Notes: generated from the sequence alone by a model not told the origin. Positions 25,268 through 34,244 are shown, counted from the first letter of the stretch. The stretch: 64,000 nucleotides of DNA from Mesorhizobium sp. J8 (GCF_016591715.1 NZ_AP024109.1:2604001-2668000); one strand, 5' to 3'. Made by a program: numbers and translations.

Positions 25268-25301
25268 TTGTTTTGCTCCTTGCCCGGCCAAGGGCCAACC
25301 G

Positions 25302-26000
25302 ATGAACGGTTTCGATCCAGCGCGCCGCTTCGCCGCCGAAGCCCTGGGCACCGCCCTGTTGGTGGCGACGGTCGTCGGTTCCGGCATCATGGCCGAGACG
25401 CTGACGCATGACACCGCGCTGGCGCTGCTTGCCAACACGCTCGCGACCGGCGCCATGCTGGTGGTGTTGATCACCGTCCTCGGGCCGATCTCGGGCGCGC
25501 ATTTCAATCCCGCGGTCTCGCTGGTGTTCTGCCTCAACCGGTCGCTGCCGGCCCGCGATCTCCCTGCCTATCTGGTCGCGCAGTTTGCCGGCGGCATTGC
25601 AGGCACCATCGGCGCGCATCTCATGTTCGCCCGGCCGGTTCTGGAGATTGCGACGAAACCGCGGACCGGGCCGGCACAGTGGTTCTCCGAAGGCGTCGCG
25701 GCATTCGGCCTTGTCGCCGTCATTCTCGCCGGCCTGCGCTTCGAGCGGCGGGCCGTGCCGTGGCTGGTCGGGCTCTATATCACGGCGGCCTATTGGTTCA
25801 CCGTGTCCACGTCCTTCGCCAATCCCGCCGTTGCCGTGGCGCGCTCGCTCACCAACAGCTTCTCCGGCATCAGGCCGGTCGATTTGCCAGGCTTCATCGC
25901 CGCCGAACTGCTCGGCGCGCTGATCGCCTTGGCGCTGATGGGCTGGCTGCTCAAGTCCGAAACCGTTCAGCAATCCCACCCACTGAAAGCAGAACCATGA
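25302..26000 (+). CDS. aqpS: Aquaglyceroporin AqpS (arsenite channel)
   Basis: A 232-residue channel with six membrane helices and two NPA boxes: FNPAVSL in the first half and ANPAVAVAR in the second. In Sinorhizobium meliloti AqpS takes the place of ArsB and lets arsenite leave the cell passively after reduction by ArsC. It overlaps arsC by 4 bases (ATGA), supporting an operon. Confidence 0.92.
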   Translation: MNGFDPARRFAAEALGTALLVATVVGSGIMAETLTHDTALALLANTLATGAMLVVLITVLGPISGAHFNPAVSLVFCLNRSLPARDLPAYLVAQFAGGIAGTIGAHLMFARPVLEIATKPRTGPAQWFSEGVAAFGLVAVILAGLRFERRAVPWLVGLYITAAYWFTVSTSFANPAVAVARSLTNSFSGIRPVDLPGFIAAELLGALIALALMGWLLKSETVQQSHPLKAEP

Positions 26001-26395
26001 CGGTCACGATCTACCACAATCCCGCTTGCGGCACCTCGCGCAACACGCTCGCCATGATCCGCGCCAGCGGCGAGGAACCGGTGGTGATCGAATATCTGAA
26101 GACGCCGCCTAGCCGCGAACGGCTGCGCGAACTGATCGCCGCGATGGGGATCTCTGCGCGCGATTTGTTGCGGGAGAAAGGGACCCCTTACGCCGAGCTC
26201 GGTCTCGCCGATCCGAAATGGAGCGATGACGAACTGATCGATTTCATGCTCGCCCATCCGATCCTGATCAACCGGCCGATCGTCGAGACGCCGAAAGGCA
26301 CCAGGCTATGCCGTCCATCGGAAGCGGTGCTGCCGCTGCTCGACAATCCGGTGCGCGAATTCATCAAGGAAGACGGCGAGAAAGTTGCTTACTAG
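25997..26395 (+). CDS. arsC: Glutaredoxin-type arsenate reductase ArsC
   Basis: A 132-residue cytoplasmic reductase of the E. coli R773 type: catalytic cysteine in YHNPACGTSR (residue 11) and conserved arginines in INRPIVETPKGTRLCRP. It reduces arsenate to arsenite with glutaredoxin. Translationally coupled to aqpS. No arsH follows; the next gene is convergent. Confidence 0.95.
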   Translation: MTVTIYHNPACGTSRNTLAMIRASGEEPVVIEYLKTPPSRERLRELIAAMGISARDLLREKGTPYAELGLADPKWSDDELIDFMLAHPILINRPIVETPKGTRLCRPSEAVLPLLDNPVREFIKEDGEKVAY

Positions 26396-26402
26396 TTGGC
26401 CT

Positions 26403-26921
26403 TTAGGGCGCCAGATGCTTCATGAAGTAGATGGACGCCCTCGGCTTGCCGAACGGGTCGACAAAATGATGCGGCACGACGCCGACCTCCCGCCAGTTCA
26501 TCCGCCGATAGAGCCGCTCGCTCGCTCCGCCCTCGGCTGTGTCGAGAAGCAGCAAGGAGCGCTTCCTCTTCGTTGCTTCGTCTTCGACTGATGCCATGAG
26601 CGCGGAGCCGATGCCTTGCCGCTGGAAGTCTCGATGAACGAGCAGCATGTAGACCTCCGCCCGGTGCAGCGCATTCGGTTCCGGCGACAGATAGAGCTGG
26701 ACGGTGCCGACGAGGTTATCCTCGAGATAAGCGCAGATCAGGAGGCGTTCCCCGGCCGCCAGCGAGGGGAAGATGCCTTGCCAATAGGACCGGGCTTGTT
26801 CGGCATCGAACGGCAGGACGAAGCCGACGAGCGCCCCATCCTCTATGCTCTGTATCAAGAGCCCGGCGAGGGTGTCGAGTTGCGCGTTTGCTCCGGCCTC
26901 GTCGATTACCGCGATACGCAT
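26403..26921 (-). CDS. GNAT-family N-acetyltransferase
   Basis: A 172-residue enzyme with the acetyl-CoA binding motif RDFQRQGIGSALM near residue 106 and the later strand SLLLLDTAEGG and ASERLYRRMNW typical of GNAT folds. Acceptor substrate unknown. It ends 7 bases from the arsC stop, convergent, and is divergent from the MFS gene 28 bases away, so the two may share a control region. Confidence 0.9.
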   Translation of the reverse strand: MRIAVIDEAGANAQLDTLAGLLIQSIEDGALVGFVLPFDAEQARSYWQGIFPSLAAGERLLICAYLEDNLVGTVQLYLSPEPNALHRAEVYMLLVHRDFQRQGIGSALMASVEDEATKRKRSLLLLDTAEGGASERLYRRMNWREVGVVPHHFVDPFGKPRASIYFMKHLAP

Positions 26922-26949
26922 TTGCTTCCCCTTCGAGGCTCGATTGATA

Positions 26950-28161
26950 ATGGGCTTTGAGCAATCCGTGAAGGCCGAAGCGCCCGCGCCTGTCCAGCGC
27001 GACCGTCATGTTCTCGTCGCGGCTCTCGGCATCACGCAAATCCTTGCCTGGGGATCGTCCTATTATCTGCCCGCCGTGCTTGCCGCGCCGATTGCCGAGG
27101 ATACCGGCTGGTCGCTCGCCTCGGTCGTTGCCGGGCTGTCCTGCGGGCTGCTGCTTGCCGGGCTGGTCTCACCCGTCACCGGACGGCTGATCCAACGCCA
27201 CGGCGGCCGCCCGGTACTCGCCGCGAGTTCGCTTCTGCTGGCTGCCTCGCAATCGCTGCTGGCGGTTGCAACCGCCTATCCCCTTTACCTGATTGCCTGG
27301 CTGCTCATGGGCCTTGGCATGTCGAGCGGCCTGTACGATGCCGGCTTCGCCGCGCTTGGGCGGCTCTATGGTCAGGGCGCGCGCGGCGCCATCACCAACC
27401 TGACGCTCTTCGGCGGCTTCGCCAGCACGGTCTGCTGGCCGCTCAGCGCCTTCCTCGTCGAGCATGGCGGATGGCGCATCGCCTGTCTTTGCTACGCGGC
27501 GATCCATCTGGCGATCTGTCTGCCGCTCCATCTTTGGATGATCCCGCCACCTCCGCCCGTGGCGCCCGCGCCGGTGAAGGACAGGTCGGCAGAGGCGTCG
27601 GCCACGGGCGGGACGCGGGCACGCTTCATTCTGCTGGCCTCGATCCTGACATTGGCCGCGATGATCGCATCCATGCTCTCCGTCCACCTGTTGACTTTGT
27701 TGCAATTGCGCGGCCTGGGCCTGGCGACCGCCGTCGGCCTTGGCGCATTGGTCGGCCCGTCACAGGTCGGCGCGAGGGTGGCGGAACTGCTGATCGGCCG
27801 CAACCGCCACCATCCGATCTGGACGATGCTGACATCCGTATCGTTGCTGGCGGCGGGGATCTGGCTGCTCCTGGCGAGCCAGACGTTCATTGCGCTTGCT
27901 TTGATCCTTTACGGCGCTGGCAACGGCATCCACACGATCGCGCGCGGCGCCCTGCCGCTCGTGCTGTTCGACCCGCGGCAATATGCGGCGCTAATGGGCA
28001 GGCTCGCGACGCCCAGCCTCATCGTCCAGGCGGCGGCCCCCTCGATCGGAGCGCTGCTCCTGGGCATGGGCGGCGGCAATCTTGTCCTGATCGCTCTCGC
28101 GGTTGCCGCCACGGTCAATGTGGGGCTCTGCGCCTGTCTCATCGGGGCAGTGCGCCGATAG
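26950..28161 (+). CDS. Major facilitator superfamily transporter
   Basis: A 403-residue transporter with about twelve membrane spans and a central loop rich in Pro and basic residues near residue 200. The motif [13 protein letters not shown] between helices 2 and 3 is the classical MFS loop. Members of this YbfB/monocarboxylate-like group move organic anions or drugs; substrate cannot be told. The ATG at 26950 removes 35 unlikely residues from the open frame. Confidence 0.9.
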   Translation: MGFEQSVKAEAPAPVQRDRHVLVAALGITQILAWGSSYYLPAVLAAPIAEDTGWSLASVVAGLSCGLLLAGLVSPVTGRLIQRHGGRPVLAASSLLLAASQSLLAVATAYPLYLIAWLLMGLGMSSGLYDAGFAALGRLYGQGARGAITNLTLFGGFASTVCWPLSAFLVEHGGWRIACLCYAAIHLAICLPLHLWMIPPPPPVAPAPVKDRSAEASATGGTRARFILLASILTLAAMIASMLSVHLLTLLQLRGLGLATAVGLGALVGPSQVGARVAELLIGRNRHHPIWTMLTSVSLLAAGIWLLLASQTFIALALILYGAGNGIHTIARGALPLVLFDPRQYAALMGRLATPSLIVQAAAPSIGALLLGMGGGNLVLIALAVAATVNVGLCACLIGAVRR

Positions 28162-28193
28162 CTTCGTCTGACGGCCCTGCAGTTCGGCCGAAC

Positions 28194-28209
28194 TTTACAT
28201 TTTTGTAAA
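28194..28209. promoter_or_regulatory. AT-rich inverted repeat (possible operator)
   Basis: TTTACA-TTTT-TGTAAA, a 6-base inverted repeat with a 4-base T spacer, 33 bases after the MFS stop and about 120 bases before the next start. It stands out in GC-rich surroundings. I do not recognise the regulator. Confidence 0.4.
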
Positions 28210-28327
28210 TTGCCCCTGGTGGCCGGTTCACGATACGGCTGGCCGGCGGCTCGGTCGCTCATCCACTTGTTGGGCAACAGCACTCCCGGATGAGCGGGTC
28301 GAGCCGCATTCAACTTGGGAGAACGCT

Positions 28328-28549
28328 ATGATTCGCAAGGTTTTGGTTGCAGCTTCGGTTGTTGCGCTTTTCAGCGTGCCGGCATTCGCGGCCACGCAGT
28401 ATTGGGTGGCAAAGGACGCCACCACCAAGAAATGCTCGGTGGTTTCCACGAAGCCCGACGGCAAGAAACTGACCGACGCCGGGACGAAGGCCTATACGTC
28501 CCAGGCCAATGCCGAAAAGGCGCTGAAGATGCTGAAGGACTGCAAGTAA
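28328..28549 (+). CDS. Small periplasmic protein
   Basis: A 73-residue protein with a clean signal peptide (VLVAASVVALFSVPAFA, cleavage after AFA at residue 21). The 52-residue mature part is basic and has two cysteines (KKCSVV and the C-terminal DCK), which could form a disulfide. No function known. GGGAGA upstream of the ATG; a terminator follows. Confidence 0.75.
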   Translation: MIRKVLVAASVVALFSVPAFAATQYWVAKDATTKKCSVVSTKPDGKKLTDAGTKAYTSQANAEKALKMLKDCK

Positions 28550-28569
28550 GTTTGCTGTCCAAAATCTGC

Positions 28570-28600
28570 GCCCGCTTCGGCATGCCGGAGCGGGCTTTTT
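28570..28600 (+). terminator. Rho-independent terminator
   Basis: Stem GCCCGCT/AGCGGGC with an inner GGCATGCC palindrome, followed by five T residues. It begins 20 bases after the stop of the small periplasmic protein. Confidence 0.85.
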
Positions 28601-28734
28601 CTTCGCCGGGACTACCTATCGCTGCGTTTTTTACGAGTCGACGCATGTCGCGCAAAGTGCGCCGAGGTTTGGCTGAGCGACATGCATCGAACACGACTTA
28701 AAGCGAGGAGTGTATCTGAACGGTCGCGACGCGC

Positions 28735-29460
28735 TTAGAAACGGAAGTTCACGAAGGCTTTCAGCGTGTGGAAAGCGACGTCGTCCTTGATCGTCAGTCC
28801 CTCGCCATTATCGAGTATCTGCTTCGAGCCAAGGTCCACATAGGCGTACTCGGTGCCAAAGGAGATACGATCGGTGATGGCGTGCTCGAGGCCTGCGCCG
28901 ATCGTCCAGCCGGTGCGTGTCTGCTCCTCGTTGAACACGGTCGTCCCGCCAACGGTCAGCGTCTGCTCGGTCTTGCCGAAGGCAAGGCCGCCATGGCCGT
29001 AGATTAGCGTGCGGTCCCAGGCGTGCCCAAGCCGCGCGCGCACGGTGCCGAGATATTTGAGGTCCACTTCGCCATTGAAGATCTCGGTGCCGTCCACCGA
29101 GGCCGTGACCGAAGCGCCGTAGCTGGATGCGGCAATGTCCGCCACGGCACCGATCACCCAGCTGTTGTCGAACTGCCAGTCATAGCCGGCCTGGACGCCG
29201 CCGAGGAAGCCGCTCGCGGAAATCTCGAACGCGCCGTTGATCGGCGGCGGGTTTCCGTCGGCAAAGATCTGCCGCGAATTGAGGTTCATGTCGCCCACGG
29301 CAAACGAACCGAATCCGCCGAAATAGGGCCCCGTCCAGTTGAAGCGCTCCTCCGCCGGAGGCGTCGGGGCTGCTTCCGGGGCGAGCGCATCGGCCGCGAA
29401 AGCGCTGCCGGCGGCAAGAACGATCGCCATGGCGGCCATGGACGTGGGTATGATCTTCAT
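28735..29460 (-). CDS. Outer-membrane beta-barrel protein (Omp25/RopB-like)
   Basis: A 241-residue protein with a signal peptide (AMAIVLAAGSAFAADA, cleavage near residue 22) and a small 8-stranded porin-like barrel. It has the typical FNWTGPYFGGFG opening, GVQAGYDWQF, and a C-terminal phenylalanine (VNFRF) used for outer-membrane insertion. The ATG at 29460 has GAGGAACG upstream. Regulation may involve the divergent AraC-type gene. Confidence 0.92.
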   Translation of the reverse strand: MKIIPTSMAAMAIVLAAGSAFAADALAPEAAPTPPAEERFNWTGPYFGGFGSFAVGDMNLNSRQIFADGNPPPINGAFEISASGFLGGVQAGYDWQFDNSWVIGAVADIAASSYGASVTASVDGTEIFNGEVDLKYLGTVRARLGHAWDRTLIYGHGGLAFGKTEQTLTVGGTTVFNEEQTRTGWTIGAGLEHAITDRISFGTEYAYVDLGSKQILDNGEGLTIKDDVAFHTLKAFVNFRF

Positions 29461-29510
29461 CGGATACGTTCCTCGTTGGATTGCCAGTTCAAAATTGCGT
29501 CCATATTCAT

Positions 29511-29530
29511 CCCGCTCATGCATGAGCGGG
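29511..29530. repeat. 20-base perfect palindrome in omp leader
   Basis: CCCGCTCATG joined directly to CATGAGCGGG. It lies 51 bases upstream of the outer-membrane protein start, either inside its mRNA leader as a hairpin or as a protein-binding site. The surrounding gap 29461-29860 holds no gene. Confidence 0.55.
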
Positions 29531-29668
29531 TCTCCGGGGCCGTCAGCCAATTTGCGAAGACATGTCCGCTCACTGCGGACGTGAAAATCGAGTACCGCCC
29601 CTTCAACGCACCGCTAGCAGAGAAAATCCGGGTGCGTGTGGCGAATACGGAAGTCAAAATTGCAATAA

Positions 29669-29687
29669 CGGAACAGTTGTTGTTCCG
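29669..29687. promoter_or_regulatory. Inverted repeat CGGAACA-N5-TGTTCCG
   Basis: Perfect 7-base arms 5 bases apart in the centre of the region between the divergent outer-membrane protein and AraC-type genes. A candidate operator for one or both. Confidence 0.45.
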
Positions 29688-29860
29688 GAATTTCAGTCTT
29701 GCAAATTTGTCACACTTAACTCACTTTGAGAAAGCTGAGAGACCATTTTGGACCGGGCTCGAACTAGGCGGGAATGAGGGTCTCAAGCGCCAGCGGACAG
29801 GCAAATGCCAATTGCGGGCATGCGCCGTCCAACTCCGGGCGGTCTTCGACAGGGAGCACG

Positions 29861-30826
29861 ATGCCGAGCGCTGATCGGGTGGCTACATTCTCGGCCAACG
29901 ACATTCCCGAAGATCATCGGGATGAGTTCATTCGCGATTTCTACGGTCGCATCCAGATGCGGTTGGATATCACGCCGCGCGCCGACACACCTCTCGAATT
30001 CTCGGCCCGCACCCTGATCCTGCCTGAGATGAATCTCAGCAAGGGCACCGTCTCTCCCATGGTGTGGGAGCGCAACAGCGCGTTGATGGCCGACGGCAAC
30101 GACGATATCATCCTGTCCTGGAACAAGGGCGGCTACCGCTTCACCATGCCTGGGCGTGGCGACTTCAGCACCGATCCCGGCACCGCCGCTATCTTCCCGA
30201 TGGACCGCCGCTACTCGGTCGTCAGCGAGGATTCGCAATGGACGATGGCGCTTCAGTTCAAGCGCTCGCTGCTGGCCCCGCTGGTGAAGAACCTCGACGA
30301 TGTGCGTCCCGACAGTCTCGGCCGCACGCTGCCGGCCCACCGGCTGCTGTTCGATTACCTCTGGTCGCTGCTGCACATGGAGGAGCCCGAGACGCTCACG
30401 CCTCTCGCCTCCCGCCATATCACCGATCTTCTTGCCGTCTCCTTCGGTGGCATGGAGGCCCATACGCATCCCCCCGGTGTCCGCGCGGCCAGGCTCGCGG
30501 GCATCAAGCAGCACATCGCCCGCAATCTCACCGATCCCGGGCTCACCGCCGGGCAGGTATCGCGCAAGTTCGGGATCAGCGAGCGCTATGTCCGCCAACT
30601 GTTTGCCGGGGAAGGCACAAGCTTTTCCGACTATGTCAACGGCGAGCGGCTCGCCTATGTTCATAGCTGCCTCACCGATCGACGGCAGTTGCTGCGGCGC
30701 ATCTCCGACATCGCCTTTGAGGTCGGCTTCAATGAGCCATCCACCTTCTATCGGCAGTTCCGGCTGCGCTATGGCATGACGCCGACGGAAGTGCGGGCTT
30801 TGACCGAGAAGGCCGTCAATGGCTGA
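29861..30826 (+). CDS. AraC-family transcriptional regulator
   Basis: A 321-residue regulator. The N-terminal 200 residues resemble the AraC-binding-like domain of the AraC-type ortholog of NahR/XylS group (pattern RTLILPEMNLSKGTVSP). The C-terminal double helix-turn-helix is clear: TAGQVSRKFGISERYVRQLF and ISDIAFEVGFNEPSTFYRQFR. AGGGAG precedes the ATG. Ligand unknown. Confidence 0.92.
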   Translation: MPSADRVATFSANDIPEDHRDEFIRDFYGRIQMRLDITPRADTPLEFSARTLILPEMNLSKGTVSPMVWERNSALMADGNDDIILSWNKGGYRFTMPGRGDFSTDPGTAAIFPMDRRYSVVSEDSQWTMALQFKRSLLAPLVKNLDDVRPDSLGRTLPAHRLLFDYLWSLLHMEEPETLTPLASRHITDLLAVSFGGMEAHTHPPGVRAARLAGIKQHIARNLTDPGLTAGQVSRKFGISERYVRQLFAGEGTSFSDYVNGERLAYVHSCLTDRRQLLRRISDIAFEVGFNEPSTFYRQFRLRYGMTPTEVRALTEKAVNG

Positions 30827-30874
30827 AGTGTATGGCGATCGTTGCCTGTCCGGTGCCGCGCAGCCCGCAGTCGC

Positions 30875-31822
30875 CTACTTGTCAGCCGCCAGCGTCTCGT
30901 TGAGCACGGCGGCTAGATGCAGGCCGCCGAGCGCGAGCTGCTCTACCGCCACCGGCGAGAATTTGTCGAAATAGGCCTGGTCGAGGATCACCGCGTGCGG
31001 GTTGTCGGACTTGATCACCGTGCCCTTCGGCAGCGCGCGATAGGCGTCTTCCGCCTTGTCGTGGCATTCGGCCAGCCATTTTTCCGGCGTCTGGTCGGTG
31101 GCCGGCATGGCGGGCAGATGCGGGATGACGTCGGTCTCGAGATCGAGCGCCACCTTGCCCCAGTCATAGTATTTGAACAGGATCAGGCTTGAATCCCACA
31201 CCGCATGAAAGGTGGTGAGGTCGCGATAGGTCGAGCCGTCCGGCTTCGGCCGGTAGACGTTGAAGCTCACCGTCAGCGTGTTGCCGCCCTGGTCGCCCTG
31301 ACTGCCATCCAGACGCTCGACGCAATGCAGCGGCTGCGACAGGTCGCCGACCAGATGGATGACGAAGGCCAGCGCCCGCCAGCGTTCCTCGTCGCTCCTC
31401 GCCGGATCGGCCAGGATCTTCTCCTGCGCCGGCAGCGCCCGCATCAGGCAGACGCCGAAGCTTGCATTGTCCTTGCAGTCGCGCATCGGATCGTAGGCGG
31501 TCGTGCTTGCGCTCGCATCGCCGGGTTTGGAGGCGAGCGGAATGTCGATGAAATGCCAATTCGACGTCTCCTTGTGGTCGGCGCGATAGTCGTCGGCCCA
31601 ACTCGCCACCGAAGCCAGCGAGACGGTGGCCGGCGGCTTGAGCTTCAGATGCGAGCGCAAAAGCTGCTCAATGACGTCATAGGCGTTCTGGCTGAGCCGA
31701 TGCTGGGCGATCTCGGCGATCACCGCGTGCCCTTCCTGGCCCCAGGCCCGCGCCTGGCCGCACATCGTCCCACCCGTCACCGTTGTCGCCAAGCAAAATG
31801 CCGCCGCGGCTTTCCACGTCAT
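30875..31822 (-). CDS. S1/P1-type nuclease (exported)
   Basis: A 315-residue exported enzyme. A signal peptide ends at ARA, exposing the mature N-terminal tryptophan in WGQEGHAVIAEIAQ, which binds zinc in this family. Further zinc ligands are seen in SWADDYRADH, NWHFIDIP and HLVGDLSQPLHC. S1/P1 enzymes cut single-stranded DNA or RNA and remove 3-prime phosphates, using three zinc ions. AAGGAGG lies 7 bases before the ATG. Convergent with the AraC gene. Confidence 0.93.
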   Translation of the reverse strand: MTWKAAAAFCLATTVTGGTMCGQARAWGQEGHAVIAEIAQHRLSQNAYDVIEQLLRSHLKLKPPATVSLASVASWADDYRADHKETSNWHFIDIPLASKPGDASASTTAYDPMRDCKDNASFGVCLMRALPAQEKILADPARSDEERWRALAFVIHLVGDLSQPLHCVERLDGSQGDQGGNTLTVSFNVYRPKPDGSTYRDLTTFHAVWDSSLILFKYYDWGKVALDLETDVIPHLPAMPATDQTPEKWLAECHDKAEDAYRALPKGTVIKSDNPHAVILDQAYFDKFSPVAVEQLALGGLHLAAVLNETLAADK

Positions 31823-32019
31823 CGCCCTGCCTCCTTCGGGTTTTCGATCCGGAAAATACAATGGAGGCTTGTGACAAGGACATGAACAATCTCACGAACG
31901 CGAGATTGGCGGATATGTTCGTCAGGCGTGCGAACAGCTTTGGCGCGCCGGCGCAGGAAAGCCCGGGCCGGCGGCTCGTCCAGCCCGGGCTCTTCTTTCA
32001 TTCACGATGGCGAAGCGCC

Positions 32020-32304
32020 TCAGTCGCGATGTTCCGGCATGGCCTTCAACTGGTCTTTCGTCCAACTGGTGACGGCATGCACGTCGCCGTCCTCGTCGCG
32101 CATGAAATCGAGCTGGCTGGCGGTGACGGCCACCGGCTTGGCGCCGATGCCGAGGAAGCCGCCGACATCGATGACCACCTGGTTGCCGTGCAGGTGGTCG
32201 ACCGAGCCGATCTTTTCGTCATCCGGGCCGTAGATGGTCGCGCCTTCGAGAATGTCCGGCGTGAGCTCGGCGCTGGTCAGTCTTACGTGGCTGCTATGGT
32301 CCAT
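32020..32304 (-). CDS. DUF2171 / PRC-barrel-like protein
   Basis: A 94-residue single-domain protein. The pattern ATIYGPDDEKIGSVDHLHG and IDVGGFLGIGAKPVAV is typical of DUF2171 proteins related to the PRC barrel. Such proteins are common in rhizobial stress responses; no biochemical role is established. It has AGGAGA before the ATG and an EcfG-like promoter 30 bases further up. Confidence 0.88.
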   Translation of the reverse strand: MDHSSHVRLTSAELTPDILEGATIYGPDDEKIGSVDHLHGNQVVIDVGGFLGIGAKPVAVTASQLDFMRDEDGDVHAVTSWTKDQLKAMPEHRD

Positions 32305-32334
32305 GGCGCATCTCCTGTGGCTATACAGGGGATG

Positions 32335-32359
32335 AACCGCTGATCGGGCCGAGGGTTCC
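32335..32359 (-). promoter_or_regulatory. EcfG-like promoter for the DUF2171 gene
   Basis: On the minus strand GGAAC (32359-32355), 16-base spacer, GGTT (32338-32335). The start codon at 32304 is 30 bases downstream. One base differs from the CGTT consensus. Confidence 0.6.
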
Positions 32360-32386
32360 GCCGAAGCAGCGAAATGCGAGCGCTGC

Positions 32387-32800
32387 TCAGCGAAGCGTTG
32401 CCCATCCCGTCACAACGATGAGGACAAGCGTGACCAGCGCGCCCGAGACATAGAGGATCGTCCTGACGTTGCCGCCCTTGGCGGCCTCTCCGCCGCGCAG
32501 GTAGATGACCATGTGGACGAGGCGTATCGTCAGATGAACCCAGACAAGTACGGCGAGCGTCACCGGCCCGACGCCGGCCATCATCGCCAGCACCGCAGGC
32601 ACGACGAAGGGCGCGAGCGCCTCGACCGAGTTCATGTGGACGCGGTCAATCCGGTAGAGCGGGTTGTCGTCGTCCGCCGGAACGACCGGGCCCGAGAGCT
32701 TGCCTGCAAATCCCTTGGATGAACCGGAATAAACCGCCAGCGCCACCGACATGAGACAGAGCGCCAACACGCCGAGGATGCTCAGCCAATAGGTTTCCAT
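32387..32800 (-). CDS. MAPEG-family membrane protein
   Basis: A 137-residue protein with four membrane helices. The segment RVHMNSVEALAPFVVPAVL is the conserved MAPEG signature (Arg/His/Asn ahead of E). Family members include glutathione transferases and related membrane enzymes; bacterial substrates are usually unknown. The ATG at 32800 is followed on its upstream side by AAGAGCG. It lies downstream of the ArsR/SRPBCC pair in the same direction. Confidence 0.88.
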   Translation of the reverse strand: METYWLSILGVLALCLMSVALAVYSGSSKGFAGKLSGPVVPADDDNPLYRIDRVHMNSVEALAPFVVPAVLAMMAGVGPVTLAVLVWVHLTIRLVHMVIYLRGGEAAKGGNVRTILYVSGALVTLVLIVVTGWATLR

Positions 32801-32868
32801 GTTCCGCTCTTCCTCATCGTCGCTGTAGCTGTGTCGCCGCGGTCGTCCGCCGAAGCAGGCCGCTGCCG

Positions 32869-33354
32869 TCACGCAGCCTGGGAAAAAAGCGCCTGGTACC
32901 GCTGCAGGTAAAGCGGCCAGCCCTGATCGCTGTCGACGCCGCCGCGCACGCTCTCCCAACCCTGGCCGTGCCGCTCGATATGGCGGTGCTCGATGTCGAC
33001 ACGGGTGCGGTTTTCCGCCTCAGCCGTGAAGCGGACTTCCCACTCGCTGGTCTTGGCAAGGTCAGTTTCGATCTGCCAGCGCGGGCTGATGTCCCAGCTT
33101 AAGAGCAGTCGGTTCGGCGGCTCGTAGGCGAGCACACGGGCGAAGCGGCATTCCGAACCATCGACGCCGCGGTCATAGACATGGCCGCCGACTTTGCGTT
33201 CGAAGATCGTTTCCGCGATCGGCACGGTGAGCAGGTTATGCTCGCGCGGTTTGAAGCTGCCGAAATCCTCGGTGAACACCTTGAAGGCGCGCGCGATCGG
33301 CGCGGCGACGACGACTGAGTGTTTCACGGGCGCGGGCGCCGGCTGCTTGATCAT
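32869..33354 (-). CDS. SRPBCC/AHSA1-domain protein
   Basis: A 161-residue protein with the AHSA1 fold (VVVAAPIARAFKVFTEDF, GGHVYDRG, LLLSWDISPRWQ). These small cytoplasmic proteins bind hydrophobic ligands and are often encoded with an ArsR-type regulator, as here. The start overlaps the stop of the regulator gene by 4 bases. Confidence 0.9.
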   Translation of the reverse strand: MIKQPAPAPVKHSVVVAAPIARAFKVFTEDFGSFKPREHNLLTVPIAETIFERKVGGHVYDRGVDGSECRFARVLAYEPPNRLLLSWDISPRWQIETDLAKTSEWEVRFTAEAENRTRVDIEHRHIERHGQGWESVRGGVDSDQGWPLYLQRYQALFSQAA

Positions 33355-33668
33355 GTTTCTTCCTCCGTCGGTTGCTCGACAATTTGCGCGTAGGCCGCGA
33401 GCGCCTTCACCCAGAACTGGTCGATCTCCGCCCGAAACGCCGCGAGGCCATCCGGATCGATGCGATAGATGCGTTCCTTGCCCGAACGCGTGTCGGCCAC
33501 CAGCCCGGCATCCTTGAGCACCTTCAAGTGCTGCGAGACCGCCGGCCTTGTTACCGGCAAAAGTTTGGCCAGTCCGCTGACCGAGCTGGGCCGGTCGACC
33601 AGCAGTTCGAAGATCGTGCGTCGCGTCGGGTCGCCGAGCGCTATCCAGTATTTCGCGTTAGTGGCCAC
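33351..33668 (-). CDS. ArsR-family regulator of the SRPBCC gene
   Basis: A 105-residue winged-helix protein: LGDPTRRTIFELLVDRP, then the recognition region LPVTRPAVSQHLKVLKDAGLV. No cysteines are present, so it is unlikely to sense metals. It starts at GTG, and the start lies inside a 28-base perfect palindrome, probably its own operator. No ribosome site can be seen in front of the GTG, so the mRNA may be leaderless. Confidence 0.9.
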   Translation of the reverse strand: MATNAKYWIALGDPTRRTIFELLVDRPSSVSGLAKLLPVTRPAVSQHLKVLKDAGLVADTRSGKERIYRIDPDGLAAFRAEIDQFWVKALAAYAQIVEQPTEEET

Positions 33669-33678
33669 TAACGCGAAA
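33651..33678. promoter_or_regulatory. 28-base perfect palindrome spanning an ArsR-family start codon
   Basis: TTTCGCGTTAGTGG followed directly by its exact complement CCACTAACGCGAAA. The regulator GTG at 33668 lies inside, so codons 1-5 form part of the site. A likely autoregulatory operator. Confidence 0.65.
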
Positions 33679-33804
33679 GCTAGATCGAGATGTCGGCCCT
33701 GTCAACCCGGAGGGAGGGCGCACGCCAAGCACTGGCGCGGGCGCACGTGCCCTGGGCATGCCCGTGGTTCTCCGTGAAGCTCGGATAGCTTGGTTGCCGG
33801 CTCG

Positions 33805-34128
33805 TCAGCTGCGCCGCTTTGCCTTCAGGCTCCGCGCCGCTTGCTCGATCGCCGCTCGGTCGTTGCCCAGCCGGTCGAGCAGCTCCTGTGCCTCGTCGCC
33901 CGAAATGCCGGTGCGCATGGCAAGCGCCTCCACTGTCAGCACATCTGCGCTGTCGATCTCGCGCGTTTCGGGCAGCGCATCGCCAGCCGTCAGCTGCAGC
34001 GCCGCCTCGCGGTCGATCTCCATCTCGGCCTGATGCCAGTGCCGTTCGTGATTGCCGAGGATGCCGCCTTCGCGTTGAAAGATCTCATAGGCGCGTTGCC
34101 TGATCTTCTCGGTCCGATCATCGTCCAT
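33805..34128 (-). CDS. DUF2934 protein
   Basis: A 107-residue protein. The N-terminal IRQRAYEIFQREGGILGNHERHW-type segment is the DUF2934 signature. The C-terminal half (TGISGDEAQELLDRLGNDRAAIEQAA) is a separate helical motif that recurs in other small genes of this window (40320, 43179). AGGAGG is 6 bases before the ATG at 34128. Confidence 0.85.
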   Translation of the reverse strand: MDDDRTEKIRQRAYEIFQREGGILGNHERHWHQAEMEIDREAALQLTAGDALPETREIDSADVLTVEALAMRTGISGDEAQELLDRLGNDRAAIEQAARSLKAKRRS

Positions 34129-34154
34129 CGCCGTTCCTCCTTGCGTGTCCCAAG

Positions 34155-34179
34155 AACGCAGGATGAGGCGGAACGATCC
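34155..34179 (-). promoter_or_regulatory. Near-consensus EcfG-like promoter
   Basis: On the minus strand GGATC (one mismatch from GGAAC), 16-base spacer, CGTT (34158-34155). The DUF2934 start is 27 bases downstream, the same spacing as at the better sites. Confidence 0.4.
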
Positions 34180-34244
34180 GCGTCGTTCGCGAAGTGAACG
34201 CCGGCGCAATTCCAGCTCTCGACTGCGCTGGCTGGCACGTCGCG

